Part shown: positions 50,463 through 58,926 of the stretch, in pieces
Position numbering within the stretch: the first letter of the stretch is position 1
How the letters are laid out: every line of letters begins with the position of its first letter
The notes under the pieces: model-generated
What the model was told of the DNA's origin: nothing
Seen by the model: only the letters and a program-made list of their open reading frames with translations
Database searches by the model: none
Assembly (NCBI RefSeq): GCF_900116135.1
Contig: NZ_FOZX01000004.1
Coordinates: 62,001-126,000, forward strand
DNA: 64,000 nucleotides
From: Saccharopolyspora flava
Lineage (GTDB): Bacteria; Actinomycetota; Actinomycetes; Mycobacteriales; Pseudonocardiaceae
Reading direction: 5' to 3'
Program-made: the position numbers and the translations under genes

Positions 50463-50921
50463 TCAGGGAGTGAGGTGGTCCAGGAGGCGGTCGAGGAAGG
50501 GGGTTTGGGCCGGGTTGAGCTTGGTGCGGGCCGTGTCCAGGTCGCACCAGAGGGCTCTGTCGACCTCGGGGAAGGATTGGGTTCGGCCTGAGCGGGGTGG
50601 CCATTCGAGGTCGAAGGTGTTGCTGCGCAACGACGTGACGTCGAAGTCGCCCTCGGCCGCCCAGGCCTGGATCCGCTTGCCGCTGCGCATCCTGACCTCG
50701 CCCAGCGGCACGAGGTGGTGGTCCGGCAGGGTCGTGCCGGTCTCCTCGGCGAACTCGCGGAGGGCCGCTGCGCGCGGGTCCTCGTCGGGATCGTGCTCGC
50801 CCTTGGGCAGGCTCCAGGCGCCGTCGTCCTTGTTCTTGAAGAACGGGCCGCCCGGGTGCACGACCAGTACCTCCGGGCCCTCGGACCGGTACAGCAGGAT
50901 TCCCGCGCTGCGCTTGCTCAC
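50463..50921 (-). CDS. NUDIX hydrolase
   Basis: A 152-residue NUDIX protein with a complete box (G, EHDPD, E, DPRAAAL, REF, AEETG, T). It begins SKRSAGILLYR and has PFFKNKDDGAWSLPKGE, typical of a group often annotated as diadenosine-polyphosphate or MutT-like hydrolases; the substrate is uncertain. The start is GTG 50921; an in-frame ATG at 50939 is possible. Its start lies 54 bp from that of the divergent dinB gene, so the two share a control region. The pairing with a translesion polymerase could suggest nucleotide-pool cleansing, but that is only context. Confidence 0.85.
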   Translation of the reverse strand: MSKRSAGILLYRSEGPEVLVVHPGGPFFKNKDDGAWSLPKGEHDPDEDPRAAALREFAEETGTTLPDHHLVPLGEVRMRSGKRIQAWAAEGDFDVTSLRSNTFDLEWPPRSGRTQSFPEVDRALWCDLDTARTKLNPAQTPFLDRLLDHLTP

Positions 50922-50975
50922 GCCGCCAGTCTCGCGCATCGGCGCGGGACCTGGCGCGATCGGGCGTTTCCGGCG

Positions 50976-52013
50976 ATGCTGACCGGCGTGGAACGGGTGG
51001 TGCTGCACATCGACCTCGACCAGTTCATCGTCGCCGTGGAACTGCTGCGGCACCCCGACCTGGCCGGCAAGCCGGTGCTGGTCGGCGGCTCGGGTGATCC
51101 GACCGAGCGCGGCGTGGTCGCCGGCGCCTCCTACGAGGCCCGCGCCCTGGGCGTGAAGTCGGGAACGCCGCTGCGCACCGCCGCCGCCCGCTGCCCGGAG
51201 GCGGTGTTCCTGCCCGCCGACCGCGAGACCTACCTGGCCGCCTCCGCCGACGTGATGACCGCGCTCGGTGAACTCGGCGGAATCCTGGAGGTCGTCGGCT
51301 GGGACGAGGCCTTCATGCTCGTCGACACCGACGACGCCCTCGACACCGCCCGCTACATCCAGCGCTACGTGCGCGAGCGGACCGCGCTGAACTGCTCGAT
51401 CGGCATCGGCGACAACAAGCTGCGCGCGAAACTGGCCTCCGCCATGGGAAAACCCGCAGGCGTGTTCCGCCTGGACGTGTCCAACTGGGTCGAGGTGATG
51501 GCAGGCAAGCCCACCGACGCGCTGCAGGGCGTCGGTGCCAAGACCGCCAAGAAGCTCGGCGCCCGCGGCATCGCCACCGTCGCCGACCTCGCCCGCACCC
51601 CGATGGACGAGCTGGCGGGGGAGTTCGGGCCCAACATCGGCCCGTGGCTGGTGGCGCTGGCCCACGGCTACGACTCCAGCCCGGTCAGCGACGAGCCGTT
51701 CCGCGCCCGCTCGCACGGCCGCGAGGTCACCTTCCAGCGCGACCTGCGGGAGGTCGAGCCGATGCGCGCCGAGATCACCCGGCTGTCCCGCCAGGTCTCC
51801 GAGGACCTGGCCGCCGACGACACCCTCGCCCGCCGCGTGGTGGTCAAGGTCCGCGACTCCCGCTTCGGCACCCACACCCACGGCGTCACCCTCGCCGCCC
51901 CCACCCGCGACTTCGAACCCATCGACGTCGCGGCTCAGGAGGCCCTCGGCCGCTTCCCGCTGGACCGGCCGGTGCGGCTACTGGGCGTCCGCGCGGAGCT
52001 TGTCCGCGAGTAG
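50976..52013 (+). CDS. dinB: Y-family DNA polymerase, DinB2/DinP type
   Basis: A 345-residue translesion polymerase. Catalytic acidic residues are in HIDLDQFIVAVE and GWDEAFMLVD. The C-terminal part has the helix-hairpin-helix LQGVGAKTAKKLGARGI and the little-finger domain. The DLDQF motif with Ile next, in place of the aromatic steric gate of ordinary DinB (DMDAFF), matches the mycobacterial DinB2 branch, whose members discriminate poorly against ribonucleotides. No beta-clamp-binding tail is obvious at the C-terminus. The start is ATG 50976 (or GTG 50988). It overlaps the convergent Lrp gene by 36 bp. Confidence 0.9.
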   Translation: MLTGVERVVLHIDLDQFIVAVELLRHPDLAGKPVLVGGSGDPTERGVVAGASYEARALGVKSGTPLRTAAARCPEAVFLPADRETYLAASADVMTALGELGGILEVVGWDEAFMLVDTDDALDTARYIQRYVRERTALNCSIGIGDNKLRAKLASAMGKPAGVFRLDVSNWVEVMAGKPTDALQGVGAKTAKKLGARGIATVADLARTPMDELAGEFGPNIGPWLVALAHGYDSSPVSDEPFRARSHGREVTFQRDLREVEPMRAEITRLSRQVSEDLAADDTLARRVVVKVRDSRFGTHTHGVTLAAPTRDFEPIDVAAQEALGRFPLDRPVRLLGVRAELVRE

Positions 52014-52469
52014 CGGGGTCAGGCGGAACTCGACCAGGGTGCGCATCGCCAGCGAGAAGTTCGTGCGCTCCACGCCCGGGGTGTCGAGGATGCGGCCCGC
52101 GATGCGGTAGAGCTGGTCGGCGTCGGTGGCCACCACGCGCACCAGCAGGTCCGAGTCGCCGGTGAGGCCGAAGACCTCCACCACCTCCGGGATCTCGGCC
52201 AGCTCGGCGGCCAGCCGGTCGAGGTGCTGCTGGGTGACCTGAACGGTGATGAACGCCGTCAGCGGATAACCCAGGGTGGTCGGGTCGATGCGGCGTTCGA
52301 ACGCGCCGAGTCGCGGTTCCAGCTTCGCCAGCCGAGCCTGAACGGTGTTGCGGGACAACCCGACTCGCTCGGCCAGCGCCACCACGGTGGCGCGCGGCTC
52401 GTCCTGCAGCGCCAGCAGCAGGCGGATGTCGATGTCGTCGAGCGGCTCGGCGGTGGGCAATCTGTTCAC
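51978..52469 (-). CDS. Lrp/AsnC-family transcriptional regulator
   Basis: A 163-residue regulator with N-terminal helix-turn-helix (about 18-62; ATVVALAERVGLSRNTVQARL) and a RAM domain. It is divergent from the thiamine-dependent E1-like gene (120-bp gap), the common arrangement for a regulator and its target. The start is GTG 52469 (MNRLPTAEPLDDIDIRLL). A dyad GTTGCC/GGCAAC spanning about 52541-52576 in the shared gap is a possible binding site. Its 3' end overlaps dinB tail to tail. Confidence 0.88.
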   Translation of the reverse strand: MNRLPTAEPLDDIDIRLLLALQDEPRATVVALAERVGLSRNTVQARLAKLEPRLGAFERRIDPTTLGYPLTAFITVQVTQQHLDRLAAELAEIPEVVEVFGLTGDSDLLVRVVATDADQLYRIAGRILDTPGVERTNFSLAMRTLVEFRLTPLLADKLRADAQ

Positions 52470-52589
52470 CTCGTCGGTCGTTCCGGCCCGGCGTCGTGAG
52501 CAGATTGCTCGATTCCGCGACCAGGTCTTGTGCAGTGATTGTTGCCTTGGTGTTCTTCTGGGCGCAATGTGGCAACGCGAGGAGGCGTG

Positions 52590-54881
52590 ATGACGAGCGT
52601 GGTACCTGCCCGCACCGAGACGGCGGATCTGCGCGAGGTCGAGCAGCGGGTGCTGTGGCTGGCCACCGCGATGATCGACCACGCCAACCGGGTCCGCCCG
52701 AACGGCACCGGTCTCAAGGTCGGCGGCCACCAGGCGTCCTGCGCCTCGATGGTGTCGATCATGACCGCGCTGTACTTCGAGCACCTCACCGCGGCCGACC
52801 GGGTGTCGGTCAAACCGCACGCCTCGCCGGTGCTGCACGCCATCAACTACCTGCTCGGCTCGCTCGACGAGAAGCACCTGACCACGCTGCGCGAGTTCGG
52901 CGGCGTGCAGAGCTACCCGAGCCGCACCAAGGACCCCGACCCGGCCGACTACTCGACCGGCTCGGTCGGCATCGGCGCCACCGCGCCGATCTGGGGTGCC
53001 GTGGCCCGCCGCTACGTCGACACCCACGGCGGAGGGGCGGGCACCGGACGCCAGTACTCGCTGCTCGGCGACGCCGAGCTCGACGAGGGCGCCTGCTGGG
53101 AGGCGATCCTCGACCCGACCGTGGCCGACCTGGGCGAGGTCGTGTGGATCGTCGACCTCAACCGGCAGTCGCTGGACCGGGTCGTGCCCAACATCGCCGC
53201 GAACCGGCTGCAGGGCATGTTCACCGCGGCCGGGTGGCAGGTGATCACGCTCAAGTACGGCCAGGTGCTGGAGGAGCTGTTCGCCCGGCCCGGCGGTGCC
53301 GCGCTGCGCGAGCGCATCGACGGCATGAGCAACCCCGAGTACCAGCGCCTGCTGCGCTGCACCCCGGCACAGCTGCGGGAGCGAATTCCCGCCGGGGACA
53401 GCGTGATCGAGCGCCTGCTATCCGATGTGGACGACGAGACGCTGGCGGTGGCGATCCGCAACCTCGGCGGTCACGACCTCGACGCGCTGGACTCGGCGTT
53501 CCAGGCTATCGACGACACCCGGCCCACCGTCATCTTCGCCTACACCATCAAGGGCTACGGGCTGGCCACCGAAGGGCACCCGCAGAACCACGGTTCGCTG
53601 CTCGGCGAGGACCAGATGCAGCAGCTGGCCGCGCAGGTCGGCGCCGACCTCGACGACCCGTGGCACCGCTTCGCCGACGACAGCCCGGCCGGGAAGCTCT
53701 GCGCCGCAACGGCTTCCCGCCTGCGGCGGCGCGAGCGCGCCCGGGTGAAGCCGCCGCGGCTGCCCGCCGACATCGGCCGCACCCCCAGCGGCACCACCAC
53801 GACCCAAGCGGCGCTGGGGCGCACGCTGCTGGACCTGACCCGCGAATCGCCGGAGGCGGCCGAGCGGATCGTGACGCTGGCGCCCGACGTCAGCTCCACC
53901 ACCAACCTCGGCGGCTGGCTGAACAAGGTCGGCGTGTGGTCGCCGTCGGAGCGCGTCGACTGGTTCGCCGACGACGCCGAGACGATCCTGCACTGGCGGG
54001 AACGCCCGGCCGGCCAGCACATCGAGCTCGGCATCGCCGAGACGAACCTGGTCAGCCTGCTCGGCGAGCTCGGGTCGACCTGGAGCCGCTGGGGCCAGCC
54101 GCTGCTGCCGATCGGGGTGGTCTACGACTGCTTCCTGGGGCGGGCGCTGGAACCGTGGTCGTTCGGCGTCTACGGCGGCGGCCAGTCGATCCTGGTCGGC
54201 ACCCCGTCCGGGGTGAGCCTCGCGCCGGAGGGCGGCGCGCACCAGTCGGTCGGCACGCCGTCGATCGGGCTGGAGCAGCCGGGCGTGACCAGCTACGAGC
54301 CCGCGTTCGCCGTCGACACCGAGTGGTGCCTGCTCGCGGCGATGTCGCAGCTCGGCAAGCCCGGCGGGTCCTCGTCCTACCTGCGGTTGTCGACCCGTCC
54401 GGTGGACCAGTCGCTGGCGTCGGTGCCGACCGACCCGGCGGCGAGGGAGCGTCGTCGCAGGCAGGTCGTCGGCGGCGGCTACGCGCTGCGCCGCGCCGCC
54501 GACCCGCAGGTGACGCTGGTCGGCATGGGCGCGCTCATGACCGAGACGCTGGCGGCCGCCGACCGCCTCGCCGAGCAGGGCGTCGACGCCGACGTCATCT
54601 GCGTGACCAGCCCGGACCTGCTCTTCCGTGCCCACCGGGGCGACGCCGACCGGGGCGTCCTCGACCAGATCTTCCCGGCCGACCGGGCCCGCCCGATGGT
54701 CACCGTCCTCGACGGACACCCGCACGCCCTCGCGTTCCTCGCGGGCATCAACCGGACCCCCTCAATCCACTTGGGCGTCACCGGTTTCGGCCAGTCCGGC
54801 TCCCTCGACGACGTCTACCGCCACCACGGCCTGGACACCGACACGATCATCCGCTCCGCTCTGGACCTCACCCACAGTTGA
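52590..54881 (+). CDS. Thiamine-dependent E1-like enzyme (AceE/transketolase superfamily)
   Basis: A 763-residue protein aligning in order with homodimeric pyruvate dehydrogenase E1 (AceE). VEQRVLWLATAMIDHANR and KVGGHQASCASMVSI are at the N-terminus, the GHASP-like PHASPVLHAINYLLGS follows, the thiamine-diphosphate/metal motif is GDAELDEG with DLN about 30 residues on, and a transketolase pyrimidine domain holds GIAETNLVSLLGELG. It is shorter than AceE (about 890-920), so the 2-oxo acid substrate may differ, and no E2/E3 genes are adjacent. AGGAGG precedes the ATG. It is probably controlled by the divergent Lrp gene. Confidence 0.82.
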   Translation: MTSVVPARTETADLREVEQRVLWLATAMIDHANRVRPNGTGLKVGGHQASCASMVSIMTALYFEHLTAADRVSVKPHASPVLHAINYLLGSLDEKHLTTLREFGGVQSYPSRTKDPDPADYSTGSVGIGATAPIWGAVARRYVDTHGGGAGTGRQYSLLGDAELDEGACWEAILDPTVADLGEVVWIVDLNRQSLDRVVPNIAANRLQGMFTAAGWQVITLKYGQVLEELFARPGGAALRERIDGMSNPEYQRLLRCTPAQLRERIPAGDSVIERLLSDVDDETLAVAIRNLGGHDLDALDSAFQAIDDTRPTVIFAYTIKGYGLATEGHPQNHGSLLGEDQMQQLAAQVGADLDDPWHRFADDSPAGKLCAATASRLRRRERARVKPPRLPADIGRTPSGTTTTQAALGRTLLDLTRESPEAAERIVTLAPDVSSTTNLGGWLNKVGVWSPSERVDWFADDAETILHWRERPAGQHIELGIAETNLVSLLGELGSTWSRWGQPLLPIGVVYDCFLGRALEPWSFGVYGGGQSILVGTPSGVSLAPEGGAHQSVGTPSIGLEQPGVTSYEPAFAVDTEWCLLAAMSQLGKPGGSSSYLRLSTRPVDQSLASVPTDPAARERRRRQVVGGGYALRRAADPQVTLVGMGALMTETLAAADRLAEQGVDADVICVTSPDLLFRAHRGDADRGVLDQIFPADRARPMVTVLDGHPHALAFLAGINRTPSIHLGVTGFGQSGSLDDVYRHHGLDTDTIIRSALDLTHS

Positions 54882-54928
54882 GGAATGCTTCCAGTGGTCC
54901 GGCTGCTTGGCGGTGCGGGTAGCGGAAC

Positions 54929-55014
54929 CTGAGCGCTTCCGTGGACTCCGTGCGCCGCTCCTGATGTATGTCCAATACACGGCGTCCCGGCGTACTCGCC
55001 ACGAAAGCGCTCAG
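54929..55014. repeat. Inverted repeat in the gap after the E1-like gene
   Basis: Arms CTGAGCGCTTCCGTGG (54929-54944) and CCACGAAAGCGCTCAG (54999-55014) pair at 15 of 16 positions around a 54-nt loop. Weaker similarity between the outer flanks (each containing CTTCCA about 50 nt outward) suggests a longer, decayed inverted repeat. No open reading frame between. Function unknown. Confidence 0.5.
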
Positions 55015-55109
55015 AACCCGCGGCGGTGCCAGTTGCTGGCGTGGTGGAAGAGAATGCGGCTCCGCCGCATGGTTGACACCCCTGACCCACCCCATTCGAG
55101 TGACCTCCG

Positions 55110-55179
55110 GTCAAAAACTGCGGTATTCGTCGGGTCGAAAACTGCGGTATTCGACCCGACGAAAACTGCGGTTTTTGAC
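55110..55179 (+). repeat. 70-bp structured intergenic element, copy B
   Basis: Same three-unit layout as 11261-11330: GTCAAAAACTGCGG then TATTC, GTCGAAAACTGCGG then TATTC, and the inverted GAAAACTGCGG then TTTTTGAC. 56 of 70 positions are identical to copy A without gaps. In this copy the central CTGCGG pairs with CTGCGG through two G-U wobbles. It lies about 80 bp before the acetamidase start. Confidence 0.8.
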
Positions 55180-55260
55180 CTGAGGGGTGGGGATCGTCAC
55201 TTGGCTGGGGGAGTTCGTCCTGGTTGGGTGGTGGGGGTTCTCAGGGGTGGAGGTTGTGCG

Positions 55261-56178
55261 GTGGGTTCTGTCGAGGTTCGGGCTGAGGGTGGGAATCTCG
55301 TTGACGTGTTCAGCCGGGACATCGCTCCGGTGGTGAGCGTGGAGGCCGGGGACGTGGTGACCGTGGAGTCGCTGGACTGCGCGGGGCATCGGGAGCGGCA
55401 GCGGGTGCCGGGGGAGGAGCGGCCCCGGGTGTTCCCCGGACGGCGGGGGCACTGCCTGACCGGGCCGATCGCGGTGCGCGGGGCGAAGCCGGGGATGGTG
55501 CTGGCCGTGCACTTCGAGGAGATCACCCCCGCTGAGTGGGGGTGGACCGCGGCCGCAGGCAAGGACAACTGGCTGATGCGCCGGTTGCGGGTGGCCGAGG
55601 AGGAGCGAACCTGGTTGTTGTGGGAGCTCGACGGGGAGACCGGGACCGATCAGCACGGGCACCGGGTGCGGCTGGCCCCGTTCCTCGGCGTGGTGGGGAT
55701 GCCGCCCGCCGAGCCGGGTGAGCACTCCACGATCCCGCCGCGGGCCGAGGGCGGCGGCAACATCGACTGCCGCGAGCTGGTGGCCGGCTCGACGCTGTAC
55801 CTGCCGGTGACGGTGCCGGACGCGATGCTGCTGCTCGGCGACGGGCACGCGCGCCAGGGCGACGGCGAGGTGGGCGGCACGGCCATCGAGTGCGGCATGA
55901 CCACGCGGGTTCGCCTGGACCTCGTCGTGGACCGCCCGGCCCCGGGCATCCACGCCGAAACCCCGGGCGGCCTGGTCACCTTCGGCTTCGACGCCGACCT
56001 CAACGAGGCCACCGCGACGGCGCTGGGCGCGATGGTCGACTGGCTGCAGATCGAGCGGGCCCTGGATCGCCCGTCGGCGCTGGCGCTGGCGAGCACCACG
56101 GTCGACCTGCGGATCACCCAGGTCGCCAACGAGACGTGGGGCGTGCACGCGGTGCTGCCGACCGGCGTACTGCGCTGA
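55261..56178 (+). CDS. Acetamidase/formamidase family protein
   Basis: A 305-residue zinc-type amidase family member, expected to release ammonia from short amides such as acetamide or formamide. Family landmarks: SGTGD-like region replaced by FSRDIAPVVSVEAGDVV at the start, GGNIDCRELVAGSTLYLPV in the middle, and LLLGDGHARQGDGEVGGTAIE, the metal/catalytic segment. The GTG at 55261 was chosen because GGAGG lies 7 bp upstream; open frame continues further up through the repeat element but without similarity. No transporter or FmdB-like gene adjacent. Confidence 0.86.
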   Translation: MGSVEVRAEGGNLVDVFSRDIAPVVSVEAGDVVTVESLDCAGHRERQRVPGEERPRVFPGRRGHCLTGPIAVRGAKPGMVLAVHFEEITPAEWGWTAAAGKDNWLMRRLRVAEEERTWLLWELDGETGTDQHGHRVRLAPFLGVVGMPPAEPGEHSTIPPRAEGGGNIDCRELVAGSTLYLPVTVPDAMLLLGDGHARQGDGEVGGTAIECGMTTRVRLDLVVDRPAPGIHAETPGGLVTFGFDADLNEATATALGAMVDWLQIERALDRPSALALASTTVDLRITQVANETWGVHAVLPTGVLR

Positions 56179-56251
56179 TCCGTTTCGTCGTCGTTCGTTC
56201 GCTCTTCACCTGAACTGTGGTGTTCCGGATGCGAAGAACGTGAAAGGTTTT

Positions 56252-56274
56252 CTGATCAGTTCCCGGCTGATCAG
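56252..56274 (+). promoter_or_regulatory. Double CTGATCAG palindrome before the metallophosphatase gene
   Basis: Two identical 8-bp palindromes CTGATCAG (56252-56259 and 56267-56274) separated by TTCCCGG, just upstream of the start codon and touching the AGAGGA ribosome site. Either an operator pair or a hairpin that would mask the ribosome site. Confidence 0.45.
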
Positions 56275-56283
56275 AGGACTGAC

Positions 56284-57960
56284 ATGACGGACTTGAGCAG
56301 GCGCGGCTTCATGCTGGCCGCGGGCATGACGGGTGTGGCGCTCGGCCTCAGCGGCACCGCGAGCGCCGCACCGGCCCGAACGACCCTGGACGTGGCCGCC
56401 CAGCCCACCTCCGGTGAGGGCTACCGGCGGCTGATCGCGGGACCGGGATGGCCGCAGATCGTGCGCACCGACCTGGCCGTCGCCGACCCCGGCCGGATCG
56501 ACCGCCGCGTCCCGGTCACCGCGTTCACGCAGTTCACCGACCTGCACATCACCGACGCGCAGAGCCCCGCCCGCTTCGAGTACCTGCACCCGCTGGCCGG
56601 GGGCGCCTTCCGCCCGCAGGAGACGCTGGGCGCGCTGGCCGCCGCGCACCTCGTGCAGCGGATCAACCAGCTGCGCACCGGACCCGTCACCGGGCACCCG
56701 ATGGACTTCATGATCACCACCGGGGACAGCACCGACAACCACGAGCGCGCGGAGCTCGACTGGTACTTCGCCGTCCTCAACGGCGGCCCGCTCGCCCAGA
56801 ACACCGGTGCCGCGCACTACGAAGGGGTCCAGGACTCCGGCGACCCGCTGTACTGGCACCCCGAGGGCGGGGTGGACGACCGCTTCCGCGAGCGCGGGTT
56901 CCCGGTGCTGCCGGGCCTGCTGACCGACGCGCTGCGCCCGTTCGCCAGCCCCGGCCTGGACATCCCCTGGTACGCGGTGTTCGGCAACCACGACAACAGC
57001 GTCATGGGCACCCTCGCCGACCAGGCCATCCCGCGCGTCAACGACTGGTACACCGGTGACCGCAAGATCATCGGCCGGGACGAGCGGGAAGCCGCGGCCG
57101 TCGCCGAGATGCTGCGCGGCGGCCGCGAGGTCTCCGGCCGGACCATCCTCGGCGGCAACACGATCGTGCGCACCGTGACCCCCGACCAGCGGCGCCACCC
57201 GTTCACCACCGAGGAGTTCATCGCCGCCCACCTCGACGACGCCCGCACCGGCCCCGGCCCGGCCGGGCACGGCTTCGACGCCGCCGACCCCAAGCCGCAC
57301 TACACCTTCCGGATCGCGCCCGGCGTCACCGGCATCGCGATGGACTCCACCAACACCGCCGGGCTCGCCGAGGGATCGCTCGGGCTCGACCAGTACCGCT
57401 GGCTGGAGGACGTGCTCACCCGGGGCAGCTCCACCTACTACGACGCGGTCGGGCGCAAGCAGACCCAGCACGTCACCGACGAGCTGTTCGTGCTGTTCAG
57501 CCACCACACCTCCGGCACCATGACCGCGCTGTGGCCCGACTTCCGCTCGCCCGGCCAACCCCGCGTCGGCGGCGACGGCGTCGTGCGGCTGCTGCAGCGC
57601 TTCCCCAACGTGCTGGCCTGGGTCAACGGCCACACCCACCGCAACACCATCACCCCGCACGGCGCCGACGACCCCGAACGCGGCTTCTGGGAGATCAACA
57701 CCGCCTCGCACGTCGACTACCCGCAGCTGGCCCGGGTCATCGAGATCGCCGACAACCGCGACGGCACGATCTCGCTGTTCACCACCCTCGTCGAGGCCGA
57801 CAGCCCCTACCAGGCCGACTACGACGACCGCTCGCCCGCCGCGCTGGCCGCGCTGTACCGGGAGCTGTCGTTCAACGACCCCAACGCCGACCTCGAGCAG
57901 CTCGGCGACCACACCGACCGCAACACCGAACTGCTCGTGCCCGGCCGCCTGCCGGTCTGA
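56284..57960 (+). CDS. Tat-exported metallophosphoesterase (TIGR03767-type)
   Basis: 558 residues. The N-terminus has a twin-arginine signal (SRRGFMLAAGMTGVALGL) with cleavage near ASAAPA. The calcineurin-like two-metal site is complete: DLHITDAQ, TTGDSTDNHE, FGNHDNS, LFSHHTSG and NGHTHRN. It would hydrolyse phosphate esters outside the cytoplasm; the substrate is not readable. By recall it fits the actinobacterial family often described as TIGR03767 metallophosphoesterases. Preceded by the CTGATCAG double palindrome. The universal stress gene follows after 61 bp. Confidence 0.88.
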   Translation: MTDLSRRGFMLAAGMTGVALGLSGTASAAPARTTLDVAAQPTSGEGYRRLIAGPGWPQIVRTDLAVADPGRIDRRVPVTAFTQFTDLHITDAQSPARFEYLHPLAGGAFRPQETLGALAAAHLVQRINQLRTGPVTGHPMDFMITTGDSTDNHERAELDWYFAVLNGGPLAQNTGAAHYEGVQDSGDPLYWHPEGGVDDRFRERGFPVLPGLLTDALRPFASPGLDIPWYAVFGNHDNSVMGTLADQAIPRVNDWYTGDRKIIGRDEREAAAVAEMLRGGREVSGRTILGGNTIVRTVTPDQRRHPFTTEEFIAAHLDDARTGPGPAGHGFDAADPKPHYTFRIAPGVTGIAMDSTNTAGLAEGSLGLDQYRWLEDVLTRGSSTYYDAVGRKQTQHVTDELFVLFSHHTSGTMTALWPDFRSPGQPRVGGDGVVRLLQRFPNVLAWVNGHTHRNTITPHGADDPERGFWEINTASHVDYPQLARVIEIADNRDGTISLFTTLVEADSPYQADYDDRSPAALAALYRELSFNDPNADLEQLGDHTDRNTELLVPGRLPV

Positions 57961-58021
57961 TCCGGAAGGCGCCCGCCGCCCCCGTCGCGCACCCTGGGAG
58001 GGATTGACGGGGGAGGCCGGG

Positions 58022-58861
58022 ATGAACGTCGTGGTGGGTGTCGACGGCTCGGCGGTCGCGCGCAACGCCGCCGCCTGGGCCGCGCGCGAGGCCGTGCGGA
58101 GAGGCTGCGAGCTGCGGATCGTCTACGCGGACCCGACCGCGCACGCCGGGGAGGACCACGTGCGCGCGCAGGTCACCCGCTGGCTCGCGGACGCCGCCGA
58201 GCACGCCCAGACCGCTCAGCCGGACGTGAAGGTGAGCACCGCGGCGCTGCCCGGTTCACCCGAGCGGGTGCTCGTCGCCGAATCCGCCGCCGCCGAACTG
58301 CTCGTCGTCGGCGACCGCGGGTTCGGCGGGTTCGCGGGACTGCTGGCCGGGGCCGTGGCGGTCAAGGTCGCCGCGCACGCGCTCGGTCCCGTCGCCGTCG
58401 TCCCGGACGTCGGCGACCCGCCGACGTTCCCCACCGCCGGGCCGGTCGTCGTCGGCGTCGACGACGCGGAATCGGCGGCTCCGGTTCTCGCGCAGGCCTT
58501 CCGGTTCGCCGACTCGGTCGGCGAACCGCTGCACGTGGTGCACACCTGGGAGGTCGTCGGCATCGACCTGATGTGGCTGCGCAGCAGGCTTCCCGCCGAG
58601 GAGGTCGCGGAGAAGGAACAGCTGTTCCTCGCCGAGATCATGGCCGGGTGGCGGGAGCGCTTCCCGAACGTCGCCGTCGAGCGGATCGTCGGCTGCGGCT
58701 CACCCGTCGCCGCGCTCATCAACCACTCGTCCGAGGCGCAGCTGGTCGTCGTCGGAGCTCACGGCCGCGGTGGTGTCGCCGGGGCGCACCTGGGATCGAC
58801 CAGCCACAAGCTGATCCACCACTCGCCGGCTCCGCTGCTGATCGTGCGCTCACGTCCTTGA
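58022..58861 (+). CDS. Tandem-domain universal stress protein
   Basis: 279 residues made of two UspA domains (about 1-140 and 145-279). ATP-binding signatures are VVGDRGFGGFAGLL in the first and VVGAHGRGGVAGAHLGSTSHKL in the second, the latter closer to the consensus G-2x-G-9x-G-S/T. The start MNVVVGVDGSAVARN is the usual one, with GGGAGG upstream. Role: stress- or hypoxia-related ATP binding protein by family; the partner is unknown. The alcohol dehydrogenase gene follows 65 bp downstream on the same strand. Confidence 0.9.
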   Translation: MNVVVGVDGSAVARNAAAWAAREAVRRGCELRIVYADPTAHAGEDHVRAQVTRWLADAAEHAQTAQPDVKVSTAALPGSPERVLVAESAAAELLVVGDRGFGGFAGLLAGAVAVKVAAHALGPVAVVPDVGDPPTFPTAGPVVVGVDDAESAAPVLAQAFRFADSVGEPLHVVHTWEVVGIDLMWLRSRLPAEEVAEKEQLFLAEIMAGWRERFPNVAVERIVGCGSPVAALINHSSEAQLVVVGAHGRGGVAGAHLGSTSHKLIHHSPAPLLIVRSRP

Positions 58862-58926
58862 CTTCGCTGTGACCGGGTTCTCATTCTCGGTTGCGCATGT
58901 TCTTCCGCACTCGACGAGGAGTGGTT

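Noticed and set aside
54628..55260. Upstream extension of the acetamidase frame to 54628
   Set aside because: It would overlap the E1-like gene and run through the inverted repeat and the 70-bp element; the GTG at 55261 has a ribosome site and family-like start.
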